Source: Streptomyces sp. ISL-96 (GTDB lineage Bacteria; Actinomycetota; Actinomycetes; Streptomycetales; Streptomycetaceae). From it: 64,000 nt of DNA. The translations under genes and the position numbers were made by a program. Below, piece after piece: positions 1-8,688 of this stretch (positions are counted from its first letter, which is position 1; each line of letters begins with the position of its first letter). The stretch spans positions 186,001 to 250,000 of the forward strand of contig NZ_JAGGPA010000020.1 of NCBI RefSeq assembly GCF_018614035.1, read 5' to 3'. Below the pieces are notes generated by a model that had not been told where the DNA came from, did no database searches, and was given only the letters and a program-made list of their open reading frames with translations.

Positions 1-177
1 ATCCAGGCAGGCCGCGTCTGGACGAACTGCTACCACGCGTACCCGGCGCACGCGGCCTTCGGCGGCTACAAGCAGTCAGGCATTGGCCGCGAGAACCACA
101 AGATGATGCTGGAGCACTACCAGCAGACGAAAAACCTGTTGGTGTCGTACTCCCCGAAGAAGCTCGGCTTCTTCTAG
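1..177 (+). CDS. Aldehyde dehydrogenase, C-terminal end (5' partial)
   Basis: Only the last 58 codons are in the window. They contain the [12 protein letters not shown] signature and the [20 protein letters not shown] tail typical of NAD-dependent aldehyde dehydrogenases of the ExaC/AldB type in Streptomyces. The family oxidises aliphatic aldehydes to acids in the cytosol. The stop codon is TAG at 175-177 and a strong hairpin follows. A near-identical 3' end reappears at 15339-15413, so this end of the gene may be an attachment site that was rebuilt by an integrating element. The family assignment is firm; the exact substrate cannot be told from this fragment. Confidence 0.9.
   Translation: MQAGRVWTNCYHAYPAHAAFGGYKQSGIGRENHKMMLEHYQQTKNLLVSYSPKKLGFF
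148..175 (+). repeat. 28-bp direct repeat, left copy (candidate attL)
   Basis: These 28 bases, from the TAC codon to the first base of the stop codon of the aldehyde dehydrogenase gene, are repeated exactly at 15384-15411. Outside this core the two copies differ mostly at synonymous positions (AAA/AAG, TTG/CTG, TCG/AGC). That pattern fits an integrative element that carries its own functional 3' end of the target gene. Confidence 0.6.
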
Positions 178-187
178 AGGCACGAAA

Positions 188-227
188 GAAGGCGCCTGAC
201 CTGGACGTTTGCCCGTCAGGCGCCTTC
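188..227 (+). terminator. Hairpin terminator after aldehyde dehydrogenase
   Basis: GAAGGCGCCTGAC (188-200) pairs perfectly with GTCAGGCGCCTTC (215-227) across a 14-nt loop, 11 nt after the stop codon. There is no U tract, which is usual for Streptomyces. The 3' flank of the left arm (CTGACCTGGAC) is shared with the terminator at 60066-60113. Confidence 0.8.
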
Positions 228-337
228 GGCTCGCCCCGCTCAGAGCAGGGCCCCGTTTACGTTGTCTCCCAGTTCCTCCCACCGCCATCCCGCTTCTGAC
301 CAGCGCTTCCGGACCAGTCACGGACCAAAACCCCTAC

Positions 338-1072
338 TTACCCCGCAGGCGCCGCGTCCTGGCTGACGCGGTCCCACTCCTGCATGGACTGCTCGATGAG
401 GCGGTTGGCCTGCTCCCGGACGCCGTCCAGGAACTTGGCGTAGTGGCGAAAGAGAAGATTGATGCTCTGGCCCGCTCGGCGAGCGCATTCGGCCGGGTCC
501 ACACCGGAGTACACCCAGAACGAGATCCCGGCGTGCCGGAGATCGTAGGGCCGCTTGGCCAGCCCGGAGGCGAGTTCCGTGCGGGTCAGGACGTGCTTCC
601 GTGCCCGCGCCCATGTCGTGCCATACGCAGCTCCGTCCGGCCGTCCGGCGCCACGCCGAACCGTTCGATGTGTGCACGGAGGATGCATACGAACTGCGGC
701 GGGACGGGCACAGGCCGGGTCGCGGAGCCGCGCGGCGCTTGAGCGAGTGCACCTCGTACACCGCGCCGTCGTCCGTCCACCTTGCCTGCGGTGACGACAC
801 CGCCCGACAGGTTGAGCATCCCCCACCCGGTCTTGGGCAGATGGCACTGATCGAGCCGGAGGTGAATGACCTCCGTCGGCCGCATGGCCGCGTAGTACAT
901 ACAGCCGAAGAACGCCTCAAGGTGAGGACCGCGCCCACGTTGCTGGGCAACCGCCGCGAGCAGCCGGGCGACCTGGGCCGGATTGGGAACGGCAGCCGGG
1001 TTCACTTCCTCGTTGACCGCCGGAGCGTTCCACCTGAGCCCGTTGAGAGGATTCTCCGCGAGTGTGGATGAC
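338..1072 (-). pseudogene. Tyrosine recombinase/integrase remnant, frameshifted and N-truncated
   Basis: The minus strand encodes pieces of a phage-type integrase in more than one frame. The N-proximal piece (about 1070-790) carries the AAMRPTEVIHLRLDQC segment, which holds the first catalytic Arg. The C-terminal piece (about 600-340) carries the KRPYDLRHAGISFW block with the R-x-x-H box and the NLLFRHYAKFLDG block with the catalytic Tyr. Frame changes near 780 and 610 break the gene, and the SAM-like core-binding N-terminus is missing. It lies right beside the putative left attachment site, pointing at it, as integrases of integrated elements usually do. It should be inactive as read. Confidence 0.8.
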
Positions 1073-1091
1073 ATGCGGACGCGTGTGTCAC

Positions 1092-1108
1092 TCCGGATCG
1101 TTCCGGAT
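1092..1108 (+). promoter_or_regulatory. Direct repeat TCCGGAT upstream of the SARP gene
   Basis: TCCGGAT occurs at 1092-1098 and 1102-1108, a 10-bp period, 77 nt before the ATG of the SARP gene. The 6-mer TCCGGA is itself palindromic. It could be a regulator site in the SARP promoter. Its sequence and period differ from the ATCGG-type repeats in front of the hydrolase genes. Confidence 0.35.
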
Positions 1109-1185
1109 GCCAGGCCCGGCGCTCCCCCCACTACCTTGTCGACGGCGCCCGCAAGACCGACCCGTCCGGAGCCCGGGGAGCTGCG

Positions 1186-2268
1186 ATGCCGACCACCACC
1201 ACCGACCGCCCTACCGCCGCCGTGCTCAGGCATCAGGAACGCCGAGTGCTCTCCGCGGTGGGCTGCGGCCTGCGGGACGACGAGATCGCCGCCGCGCTCG
1301 CCCTCTCCGAGGACGCCGTGGCCGAGCACCTCGCGCGCATCCTGGTGAAGCTCGGTCTGCGCGACCGGGCCGCCGCCATCGTGCACGCCTTCGACTGCGG
1401 TCTGGCCGCCCCCGGACGCGGCCCCCGCACACGGTCGGTGAGACCGGTTCCACGGGCCATCGCCGTGCGAGCGGCGGGACCGAAGGTGCAGGTCTCCCTG
1501 CTCGGGCCGCTGCAGGCGGGGCGGGACGGGCAGTCCCTCAACCTGGGGCACCTGCGCCAGCAGGCCGTCCTGGCGGCCCTGGCACTGGGCGCGGGGCGGT
1601 CCCTCAGCCAGCAGGAACTACTCGATGACGTATGGGGAATGGAGCCTCCGGTCGCGAACGTGGTGCCGGTGTACATCTACCGGTTGCGCAAGGCCCTGCG
1701 CGCCGGGGACGGCCCGGACTCGGTCATCGCACGCGGTCTCCGCGGATACCAGCTGGTCCCCGGCGTGGTGGACGTGGACGTGGCACGCGTGGAGGAGCTG
1801 GTCACCCGTATCGGGAAGGCCGATCGGGCGGGCGAACCGCTTGAGGCGGTCCGTCTCTGCGCCCTGGCGCTGGGGCTGTTTCGCGGGGAGCCCCTGGCCG
1901 GTTTGCCAGGGCCGCTCGCCGAACTGGAAAGGCTGCGGCTGACCGAGCGCAGGATTGCCATCGTGCAGCGCAAGTTGCAGTGGCAGCTGCGCCTTGGCCA
2001 GGATGCGGAGGCGATCGCCGAGCTGTTCGCCCTGTCGGCGGCGCACCCCCTCAACGAGCCGTTGGCCGCGATGCTGATGCAGGCGCTGTACCGCAACGGA
2101 CGCCAGGCCGATGCCCTGACGGTGTTCGAGCGCGCCCGCCGCCGTCTCGCCGACGACCTCGGGGTTCTCCCGAGCCGGATGCTGCGGCGGGCGCACCAGA
2201 TGATTCTGTGCGGTGACGAAGCCGGCCTCGGCCTCAACCCCTGGGCCGGCTCCTCCACCGTCTCCTGA
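1186..2268 (+). CDS. LuxR-HTH/SARP hybrid transcriptional activator
   Basis: This 360-aa protein has an unusual order of domains. Residues ~13-65 form a LuxR/GerE-type helix-turn-helix. Residues ~100-175 match the winged-helix Trans_reg_C domain of SARP/AfsR regulators (LLGPLQAGRDGQSLNLG ... VPVYIYRLRKAL ... IARGLRGYQLV). Residues ~180-340 are a bacterial transcriptional activation domain. SARPs bind heptameric direct repeats and recruit RNA polymerase, and three such repeats sit in front of the neighbouring secreted-hydrolase genes. No ATPase domain is present, so this is a small SARP. The ATG at 1186 follows GGGGAGCTGCG, a good ribosome site. Its stop codon abuts that of the convergent cutinase-like gene with no bases between. 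Confidence 0.88.
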   Translation: MPTTTTDRPTAAVLRHQERRVLSAVGCGLRDDEIAAALALSEDAVAEHLARILVKLGLRDRAAAIVHAFDCGLAAPGRGPRTRSVRPVPRAIAVRAAGPKVQVSLLGPLQAGRDGQSLNLGHLRQQAVLAALALGAGRSLSQQELLDDVWGMEPPVANVVPVYIYRLRKALRAGDGPDSVIARGLRGYQLVPGVVDVDVARVEELVTRIGKADRAGEPLEAVRLCALALGLFRGEPLAGLPGPLAELERLRLTERRIAIVQRKLQWQLRLGQDAEAIAELFALSAAHPLNEPLAAMLMQALYRNGRQADALTVFERARRRLADDLGVLPSRMLRRAHQMILCGDEAGLGLNPWAGSSTVS

Positions 2269-2931
2269 TCACCAGGAGGCGGGATGCCAGGCGCCGTTGT
2301 ACCACTGTTCGTTGGCGCTGTCGTTGTGGTGATCCATGTTGAAGTCGTGGGGGTAGTTGTTCATGTGGTTGCCCGGGTACGTCCAGATGCCGGCGGACTC
2401 GTCGCAGACGTAGTCCCAGTGGCAGATCGTTTTGACCGGTACGTTGCCGAAGAACTTGTCGGCGCCGGCGAGCGGAGCGCCAATGATGCCGCCGAACGGC
2501 ACGGATCCCCCGTTGGCACCGGGTCCGGCCTGGCGCTTGGGATCCGCGATGAGAATGGCGTTGACGTTGTCGAAGGTCTGCCAGTTCTCGGTGACCCAGA
2601 TGTGCACCACCGCGGCGCCCAAGGAGTACCCACCCATCTTGACATGCTGGCCCGGGCACGCGGCGCGTTGGTCGCGCACCAGCCGGTTCAGCTCATTGAC
2701 GCCTGCCCGGGCGCTCGCGCCGTTGGGAATCTGGGTGGGGTACCCGACGTGCTGCTGGATGTTGCCGGTGAAGTTGTCGTTGTGCCACGAGCTTCCCGTG
2801 CCGCCGACGACGATCGTGTAGGTGCCCTCGCACGGAGCCGTGGCGGCTTGCGCCGTGGACGCCTGTGTCACCGACAGCCCTGCCGTCAGCAGAAGTCCGG
2901 CCAACGCGGCCGTCATCCTCTTCGCTCGCAT
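2269..2931 (-). CDS. Secreted cutinase/PE-PPE-like alpha/beta hydrolase
   Basis: The 220-aa protein starts with a clear signal peptide (cleavage near residues 29-31, AQA-ATA). The mature part resembles cutinase-like PE-PPE hydrolases. It has the nucleophile elbow GYSLG with Ser103, a likely acid at Asp177 (CDES) and a catalytic His at 189 or 195. Such enzymes cut ester bonds outside the cell (cutin, lipids, polyesters); the substrate here is unknown. Four Cys residues after the signal could form disulfides. It is divergent from the lysozyme-like gene at 3102, and the shared 170-bp region holds ATCGG-type repeats facing both genes. Confidence 0.8.
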   Translation of the reverse strand: MRAKRMTAALAGLLLTAGLSVTQASTAQAATAPCEGTYTIVVGGTGSSWHNDNFTGNIQQHVGYPTQIPNGASARAGVNELNRLVRDQRAACPGQHVKMGGYSLGAAVVHIWVTENWQTFDNVNAILIADPKRQAGPGANGGSVPFGGIIGAPLAGADKFFGNVPVKTICHWDYVCDESAGIWTYPGNHMNNYPHDFNMDHHNDSANEQWYNGAWHPASW

Positions 2932-2977
2932 TCGATCCTCCCCATGTGGTGTGCCTATGCGTCACGACACTGGCAGC

Positions 2978-2995
2978 GGCCGATGACATCCCGAT
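2978..2995 (-). promoter_or_regulatory. Putative SARP box of the cutinase-like gene
   Basis: On the minus strand this reads ATCGGGA-tgtc-ATCGGCC: two heptamers with a 4-nt spacer (11-bp period), the layout bound by SARP proteins. A third half-site, ATCGGGG, lies 8 nt further upstream (3004-3010). The box ends 47 nt before the start codon. Two similar boxes precede neighbouring secreted-enzyme genes. Confidence 0.6.
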
Positions 2996-3032
2996 GAAAC
3001 GCGCCCCGATGCAACGCGAGGGGTCCGATTCC

Positions 3033-3050
3033 ATCGGTATTTCATCGGTG
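3033..3050 (+). promoter_or_regulatory. Putative SARP box of the lysozyme-like PLL gene
   Basis: ATCGGTA-tttc-ATCGGTG: two heptamers differing only in the last base, with a 4-nt spacer, ending 51 nt before the ATG at 3102. It points in the direction of the downstream gene, opposite to the box at 2978-2995. Confidence 0.62.
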
Positions 3051-3101
3051 CCCTCCACTGTCGGCCGCCAACGACCGGAGTTCTCGACGGAGGGGCACAC
3101 T

Positions 3102-4763
3102 ATGGAAAGACCCGGTTTATACCGCGTATTGACCAGACTGGCCTGGGTGGCCGGTATCTGGGCGCTGGTCATCGGGATGACCGCCTCGGTCGCCGTCGCC
3201 CGACCCGGCCCTGATCCGCGGCCGGGCGACGACCGGTACGGCGTCTCCCGGTACTTCAGTGGTCCACAAGGCTTGGCCATTCCGACCGCCCCGTGTGATC
3301 CGGCCGGTCCCTCGGTCACCGACGGCATCATGGCCGACCAGCTCAACCCGCAGCTCAATGCGAAGATGGCCGGCTATCTCAACGCGTACAAGATGTCCTG
3401 CGCGCGGATGGTCACACAGGCGGTGAAGGACCGCGGGCTCAGCCCGAAGGCGGCGGCGATCGCCATCGCCACGATCATCGTGGAAACCAGTATGAACAAC
3501 TACTCCCAGGCCGTTGACCACACCAGCATCGGGCTGTTCCAGCAGCAGGGCTGGTGGGGCAGTCGCGAGCAGCGCCTGGACCCGGCCTACGCCACCAACG
3601 CCTTCTTCAACGCGGCGGACGAGGTGTATCCGGGCGGCTCGTGGAACCACGCGCCGATCGGCGAGGTGTGCTGGCGCGTGCAGCAACCGCGAGAGGACTT
3701 GCGCCACCTGTACGGGATCGAGGCGGGCGACGCCACACTGATCGCCAACGCCCTGTGGGCCGGTACGAGCAGCGGTCCCAAGCACCCGTACGGTTCCGGC
3801 CGGGTCGTGTCCGGGCGGTCCGCGGACGGACGCCTCGAGGCGTTCGCCGCCGGCTCCGACGGCGTGTACCACTCGTGGCAGACCGCGGTGAACGGCGCGT
3901 GGTCCCCGTGGCGGCTCGCGGGCGGTCCGCGCAACGCCCAGCTGGCGGTGGCGTCCAACGCGGACGGCCGACTGGAGGTGTTCGCGCTTTCGGACAGTAC
4001 GTTCGATCACATGTGGCAGACCGGGCCCAGTGCCGGGTGGTCCGCCTGGGAGAACTTCGGCACCGGGGGGCACCGACTGGCGGCGGGCAACAACGCCGAT
4101 GGCCGGATCGAAGTGTTCGCCTCCAACGCCGAAGGGGTGTTCCACCGCTGGCAGACCGCGCCCAGCGGCGGATGGGCGGGCTGGGAAGGCACCCGCGGCG
4201 GCCCGGTCAACGCGCGACTCGCCATGGAGAACGCGCCCGATGGACGGCTCGAGGTCTTCGCGCTGTCCGACTCGACGTTCGAGCACCTCAACCAGACCGG
4301 TGTCAACGGCGGTTGGTCCTCCTGGGAGAACTTCGGCACCGGAGGACGTGCCGTCACCGCCAGCTACAACCAGGACGGCAGACTCGAGGTGTTCGCCTCC
4401 AACGCCGAGGGAGTGTTCCATCGCTGGCAGACCAGCCCGACCTCATGGTCGGCGTGGGCCGACACCGGCGGGATCCCCCAGGCCGAGCTGGCCACGTCGC
4501 GGACGGTTGACGGGCGGGTGGAAGTGTTCGCGATCAACGGCACCACCGCGAGCCATGCCTGGCAGACCGGCCCGAACGCGGGGTTCTCGCAGTGGGAGAA
4601 CTTTGGTGGCGGCGGCACGTCGGTCGGGGCGAGCAACAACGCCGACGGCCGCATCGAAGTGTTCGGCACCAGCCACGCCGGTGTCTATCACCGATGGCAG
4701 ACCGGCTTCGCCATCTGGTCGGAATGGGCCTGGCTGAACGATGCCGGCCCCGCGATCACCTAG
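3102..4763 (+). CDS. Secreted lysozyme-like protein with PLL/DUF346 beta-propeller
   Basis: The 553-aa protein has an N-terminal signal/anchor (residues ~8-36). Residues ~70-220 are a transglycosylase/lysozyme-like domain with a candidate catalytic Glu in [14 protein letters not shown], followed by [12 protein letters not shown] as in SLT-type actinobacterial proteins. From residue ~228 to the end there are about 12 half-repeats of the PLL (Photorhabdus lectin)/DUF346 type: DGRLEVFA ... WQT ... GGWS.WENFG. These form a seven-bladed propeller that binds glycans. It is probably a secreted enzyme anchored to a sugar ligand. The ATG at 3102 is chosen for the GGAGGGG ribosome site 8 nt upstream; longer readings upstream lack one. 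Confidence 0.82.
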   Translation: MERPGLYRVLTRLAWVAGIWALVIGMTASVAVARPGPDPRPGDDRYGVSRYFSGPQGLAIPTAPCDPAGPSVTDGIMADQLNPQLNAKMAGYLNAYKMSCARMVTQAVKDRGLSPKAAAIAIATIIVETSMNNYSQAVDHTSIGLFQQQGWWGSREQRLDPAYATNAFFNAADEVYPGGSWNHAPIGEVCWRVQQPREDLRHLYGIEAGDATLIANALWAGTSSGPKHPYGSGRVVSGRSADGRLEAFAAGSDGVYHSWQTAVNGAWSPWRLAGGPRNAQLAVASNADGRLEVFALSDSTFDHMWQTGPSAGWSAWENFGTGGHRLAAGNNADGRIEVFASNAEGVFHRWQTAPSGGWAGWEGTRGGPVNARLAMENAPDGRLEVFALSDSTFEHLNQTGVNGGWSSWENFGTGGRAVTASYNQDGRLEVFASNAEGVFHRWQTSPTSWSAWADTGGIPQAELATSRTVDGRVEVFAINGTTASHAWQTGPNAGFSQWENFGGGGTSVGASNNADGRIEVFGTSHAGVYHRWQTGFAIWSEWAWLNDAGPAIT

Positions 4764-4815
4764 CCGTCGTCGTGGCTGGGGCCCCGATCCGGGAATGAAA
4801 GCTCCGGAACGCGCT

Positions 4816-4865
4816 CCCGCCGTCGTCCCGCAGACCGCGCCAGCGGCGGGCGGGACGACGGCGGG
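4816..4865. terminator. Bidirectional hairpin between convergent genes
   Basis: CCCGCCGTCGTCCCGC (4816-4831) pairs perfectly over 16 bp with 4850-4865 around an 18-nt loop. It lies between the stops of the PLL lysozyme-like gene (4763) and the convergent esterase gene (4875), so it can serve both. Confidence 0.8.
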
Positions 4866-4874
4866 CCCTTGCCG

Positions 4875-5960
4875 TCAGGCGGCGAATTCCCTTTCCAGCC
4901 TGGGGATCAGGTCCCGCAGGTCCTGTTCCCAGCAGCCTGCGTTGTGGCCGCCGTTGCACTGGGTGCCCCATCCGGCCCCGTCACCGTAGTTGACGTAGTA
5001 GTAGGACATGCGCAGAGCGTCCATGGCGGCCTTGACATTCTTGGCCGCGCCCGCGACCCAGAACTCCGGCTCGAGGGGCGAGCCGCCTCCGTCGCCCACG
5101 TAGACGGAGACCTTCACTCCGCCCTTGGCCAGTCTGTCCATGTGCTGTGACGGGTCGACCTCGTTCCAGCGCCAGTCCGCGTTGAACACCGGGTAGGGCG
5201 AACCGAACGCGGCGTCACTGTCCACAGCGGGCTTGTAGGAAGAGTTCTTGGGGTCGCAGAATCCGGACGCCGAGCCGCAGGCCGCGCCCTCCGCGTCGAT
5301 GAGGGTGGCGACGACGGCCAGCCGGAGGTCCATGGACCTGGCCGACATGTCGATGTCTCCTGACAGGGACGCGGTGTGGCTGAACAGGTCGGGACGGACC
5401 TGGGCGTAGCGGAAGGCGCCGAAGCCGCCCATGGAGATGCCGGCGATGGCCCTGGCCTTCTTGGTGGCGATGGTCCGCAGATTCGCGTCGATGAACGGAA
5501 CCACCTGCTTGAGGTGGAAGTTCTCCCAGTTCTGGGCACCGGCCGCGGTCTTCTGGTTGAGCCAGTTGGCGTACCAGCCCCGAGCGCCGCCGTCCGGGAT
5601 GACGGTGATCATCTGATCGGACATCGACAGCGCCGGATACGTCTGCTGAACCGGATCGTCAGGCGAACCGTGCAGGAAGTACAGCACCGGGTAGCGCCGG
5701 TCCGGAGCGTCGTAGTAGCCGCTCGGCAGAATTATCTTGATGTGTTGCTCCCCCGCGACCTCGGGTGTGGTCACGGTCAGGTAGAAGTTGGTGGCACTTC
5801 CTGTCGCCGCGCCGACCTGGGTCAGGCCGAAGCCGTTCGCCATCGGCGGCGGCCTGGTGTCTCCGTCGGCGGCCTGTACCGAACCCGTCGGCGCGACCAC
5901 GGCCACGGCGGCGAGCATCCACGCCACCGCCAGTCGGCGCCAATGTGCTCTTCTTGTCAC
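4875..5960 (-). CDS. Secreted Ag85/esterase-D-like esterase
   Basis: The 361-aa protein has a signal peptide ending near residue 31 (VQA-AD). The rest is an alpha/beta hydrolase of the antigen 85/esterase D group, with the nucleophile elbow GISMGG (Ser176), an oxyanion region at YFLHGSP and a C-terminal His in GGHNAG. Such enzymes act on acyl esters outside the cell. The GTG start at 5960 has AAAGGGG 6 nt upstream. Only 31 bp separate it from the upstream acylase gene, so the two probably form one transcript and may act on the same acylated compound. Confidence 0.82.
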   Translation of the reverse strand: MTRRAHWRRLAVAWMLAAVAVVAPTGSVQAADGDTRPPPMANGFGLTQVGAATGSATNFYLTVTTPEVAGEQHIKIILPSGYYDAPDRRYPVLYFLHGSPDDPVQQTYPALSMSDQMITVIPDGGARGWYANWLNQKTAAGAQNWENFHLKQVVPFIDANLRTIATKKARAIAGISMGGFGAFRYAQVRPDLFSHTASLSGDIDMSARSMDLRLAVVATLIDAEGAACGSASGFCDPKNSSYKPAVDSDAAFGSPYPVFNADWRWNEVDPSQHMDRLAKGGVKVSVYVGDGGGSPLEPEFWVAGAAKNVKAAMDALRMSYYYVNYGDGAGWGTQCNGGHNAGCWEQDLRDLIPRLEREFAA

Positions 5961-5991
5961 TGCGTTCCCCTTTGTGAGGTTGTCTGCATTC

Positions 5992-8454
5992 TCAGTTCAA
6001 AACCTTGGTCCGCAATTCCGGTGAAGCCGCGATCTGGTCCTCCGTGAACCGCTCGGTCACCCACGTGCCGGCCGAGAACAACTTGGTCTGGTCGGCGTAG
6101 TGCGGCGAATTCGGGTTGGCCGACTGGGAGTAGGCCATGACGGAGGACGCCTGCGGCGGACCGTCGGCGGTGAACCGCACCTGTTGGACGAAGCTGGATC
6201 CGTAGAGGATGTCCAGTTTTCCGTCGACCTGGCCGGGAGTGATCACGTTCAGCACACCGAGTTGGCTGATCGAGCCGTGGATCGGGATCTGCTCACCGCC
6301 GCGGATGACCTTCTGGATGTCCGACAGTGGGGCGTTGAGTGGAATGCCCGCCTTGCGCAGTGCCAGCACGGCTCGACCGAATGCCTCGCGGACGGCGGAG
6401 CTGCCGGAGTCGAGCGAATTGGGCGTGTGCACCGGGTCCTTGGCATCGAAAGGCACCCGCCACGGCAGCTTTTCCACCCCCTGGCCATTGAGCAGGAGGG
6501 ACCAATAGTTCGCAAAGAGCCAGGACCCCCGGCTGTCCGCCGTGTAGTCGTGGCTCTTCCAGGCCGCCAGGATCGGACATGCCTCGCTCACGTTGACCAG
6601 GTTGCCGTCCACCAGGATGAGCCCGAACGGAGCGTTCTGACACATCGTCACCGTGGCGTTGAGGGCCAGGTCGGCCGCCCTGCTGTTGTCGGCGAACAGC
6701 AATTTCCCCATGGTCTCCGGTGTGAAGCCCTTGCCCGGCAGACCGTCGGTGCCGCTGATGCGGTTCTGCGCGGTCAGGATGAGCTCCTGGGTACGCAGGG
6801 ACCGGGGCGCCGAGGCGTCACCCATCACCCGCGGGAAAGCCAGCGGCTGCTCGGGATTGGCCAGCCAGGCGCTGTCGTTGGCGTTGCCCACGAAGTCGGA
6901 CCGGATCAGGCGCGGTTGCTTGTGCGGGTCCAGCAGGCCAGGCGCGGCCGCGTTCGGGTCCTCGGGCCAGTCGCACGCGCTGCGTTTGCCGTCGAGGATG
7001 GAGATCGGTGGCACATTCGGCAGCCGCAGTGACTGGTTGAACAGCAGCTGACCGGTCTGCGTGAGACATGATCGCGCGTGCTCGTCGGTGATGTTCGGGG
7101 TGGCCTGGATGCCCGCGTACAGCGCGTTGCCCTTGCGGTCGGAGGCTACGGTGTTGAAGAAGGGGACGCCCTGCGTGGTCTCCAGGGTGTTCACCACGTC
7201 ATGGACGTCCGTGGCCTGGTTGAGCCGGAACCAGCTGTTCAGCGCTCGCAGGTTATCCATGTTCACATCGCGTACCGCGTGCGCGCTGACCACCCACGGC
7301 AGCGGGACGCCCTGCATCGATGTGGTGATCGGGCCGTAGCGGGTGGACCACAACGTCCGGGTGACCTTGGACAGGGAGCCGTCCGGCTGCCGTACGTCGA
7401 CCCCGACCCGCTGCGAGGACATCTGCTCCCAGGCGCCGTCCACCAGGTATTTGGTGGGGTTCAGCGGATCCACCTGTACGTCGAACAGCCCGAACGGGGC
7501 CACCGTGGCGATCGTATGGCTCCAGGCTACGTTCTCGTTGTAGCCGATGTTGACCGCGGGGAATCCCAGGAGACTGGCCCCGGAGACGTTGGTCTTGCCC
7601 GGGATCGTCAGCTGGCTCTGCCACATCCGGTTCTTGCCCTGCCATGGGAAGTGCGGGTTGGCCAGCAGCATGCTGGTGCCACCGGACACACCCTGTGAGC
7701 CGACCGCCAACGCGTTGCTGCCCATGCTCTGTTCACGGCTCACCGCCATCGCGTCGCGGATCTTCGCGGCGGTCTTCGCGGGTGAGGACGCCGGTTGCGC
7801 CGTGGGCGAGGCCCCCGGGGGTGCGGCGTTCACCTGGCCGTCCAGCAGCGCGTCGGCGCTGCCCATGATGATCTCGGCATGCGCGTGGCGGTAGACGTCC
7901 AGCTCCGTGATGGGCCGCACCCAGGCCGCACCGCGGCAGGCCGGGTCGGTGATGTTGTTCACGCCGGTCTCGGTCAGGTACCTGTTGTATCCCTGGACAT
8001 AGCCGCGAATGGCTTCCTTGACCTCCGGCTCCGGTCCGTCGGGAGCGGGCTTCTCGAGGAGCCGCTCCACCACCCCGTTGTCCTTGATGCGCTGGAAGTA
8101 CAGGTCGCTGTTGAGGTTGGTGGTGGTGTTCTGGTTCTGGCCGGGACTTGCCCTGCCGTCGGGCCCCAGGTGGCGGGACCTCTGGGCGGTGACCATCAGA
8201 TAGGTGTCGGCCAGGGTGCAGATGTTGTCCTTGGCCGCCGCGTATCCGTAGCCCGTTCCCAGCCCCTCCCAGTTCGAGGCGATGATGTGCGGAATTCCGT
8301 ACTCGGTGTAGCGGATCATCGGCTTGTCAGGGCCCGGTCCGTCGTCGGCGGCCACGCCTGTGGCCGCCGACCCGGTGGCCGCCAGCGAGCTCATCACCAC
8401 CACAGCGGCCATGACCGCCATCGGCAGCCTCGCTCTGTATCTCCTGCGTGCCAT
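5992..8454 (-). CDS. Secreted penicillin-acylase-family (aculeacin/AHL-type) acylase
   Basis: The 820-aa precursor belongs to the Ntn-hydrolase penicillin acylase family and closely resembles aculeacin A acylase, which removes long fatty acyl chains from cyclic lipopeptides and can open acyl-homoserine lactones. A signal peptide (about 1-36) is followed by the alpha chain, a linker and an autocleavage site at Gly245-Ser246 (MGSNALAVG), where Ser246 becomes the N-terminal nucleophile of the beta chain. ANPHFPW, GFPAVNIGYNENVAWSHT and NANDSAWLANP match conserved beta-chain blocks. The ATG at 8454 has GGGGGAAGGA upstream. It leads an operon with the esterase and has a SARP-type repeat 57 nt before its start. 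It could inactivate competitors' lipopeptides or signals; that role is inference. Confidence 0.9.
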   Translation of the reverse strand: MARRRYRARLPMAVMAAVVVMSSLAATGSAATGVAADDGPGPDKPMIRYTEYGIPHIIASNWEGLGTGYGYAAAKDNICTLADTYLMVTAQRSRHLGPDGRASPGQNQNTTTNLNSDLYFQRIKDNGVVERLLEKPAPDGPEPEVKEAIRGYVQGYNRYLTETGVNNITDPACRGAAWVRPITELDVYRHAHAEIIMGSADALLDGQVNAAPPGASPTAQPASSPAKTAAKIRDAMAVSREQSMGSNALAVGSQGVSGGTSMLLANPHFPWQGKNRMWQSQLTIPGKTNVSGASLLGFPAVNIGYNENVAWSHTIATVAPFGLFDVQVDPLNPTKYLVDGAWEQMSSQRVGVDVRQPDGSLSKVTRTLWSTRYGPITTSMQGVPLPWVVSAHAVRDVNMDNLRALNSWFRLNQATDVHDVVNTLETTQGVPFFNTVASDRKGNALYAGIQATPNITDEHARSCLTQTGQLLFNQSLRLPNVPPISILDGKRSACDWPEDPNAAAPGLLDPHKQPRLIRSDFVGNANDSAWLANPEQPLAFPRVMGDASAPRSLRTQELILTAQNRISGTDGLPGKGFTPETMGKLLFADNSRAADLALNATVTMCQNAPFGLILVDGNLVNVSEACPILAAWKSHDYTADSRGSWLFANYWSLLLNGQGVEKLPWRVPFDAKDPVHTPNSLDSGSSAVREAFGRAVLALRKAGIPLNAPLSDIQKVIRGGEQIPIHGSISQLGVLNVITPGQVDGKLDILYGSSFVQQVRFTADGPPQASSVMAYSQSANPNSPHYADQTKLFSAGTWVTERFTEDQIAASPELRTKVLN

Positions 8455-8510
8455 CGCAGTCCTTCCCCCTGTCGTACGGGCCGTCGTCTGAACGCGGCCA
8501 CGGTAAGGAG

Positions 8511-8528
8511 AACCGATGAAATCTCGAT
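8511..8528 (-). promoter_or_regulatory. Putative SARP box of the acylase-esterase operon
   Basis: On the minus strand this reads ATCGAGA-tttc-ATCGGTT: two heptamers with the same TTTC spacer as the box at 3033-3050, ending 57 nt before the acylase start. Spacing and orientation match the other two boxes. Confidence 0.6.
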
Positions 8529-8688
8529 GACCAGCGACAACGGGCGGCTAGTCAACGTGATCGCGCCTGTCAGTCCGTAACCTTCCGGGGTCTTTCGGGG
8601 CCGCGCTGTTGCTAGCTTCCGTACCGCCCGTCCGCACGACCCCAACCGTCCATCCCACTCACCCCGACTGCCAAGGGGAGGAGGACTC

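Noticed and set aside
1-337. A tRNA gene as the attachment site of the integrase
   Set aside because: No cloverleaf or tRNA 3' end is visible; the repeated segment is a protein-coding 3' end.
3117-4421. Minus-strand open frame of 434 codons opposite the PLL lysozyme-like gene
   Set aside because: It only mirrors the repeat structure of the plus-strand gene and lacks a ribosome site.
8581-8600. Repeat CTTCCGGGG/CTTTCGGGG upstream of the M23 gene as a fourth SARP box
   Set aside because: The period is 10 bp, the sequence is not ATCGG-like and the distance to the start (~90 nt) differs from the other three boxes.
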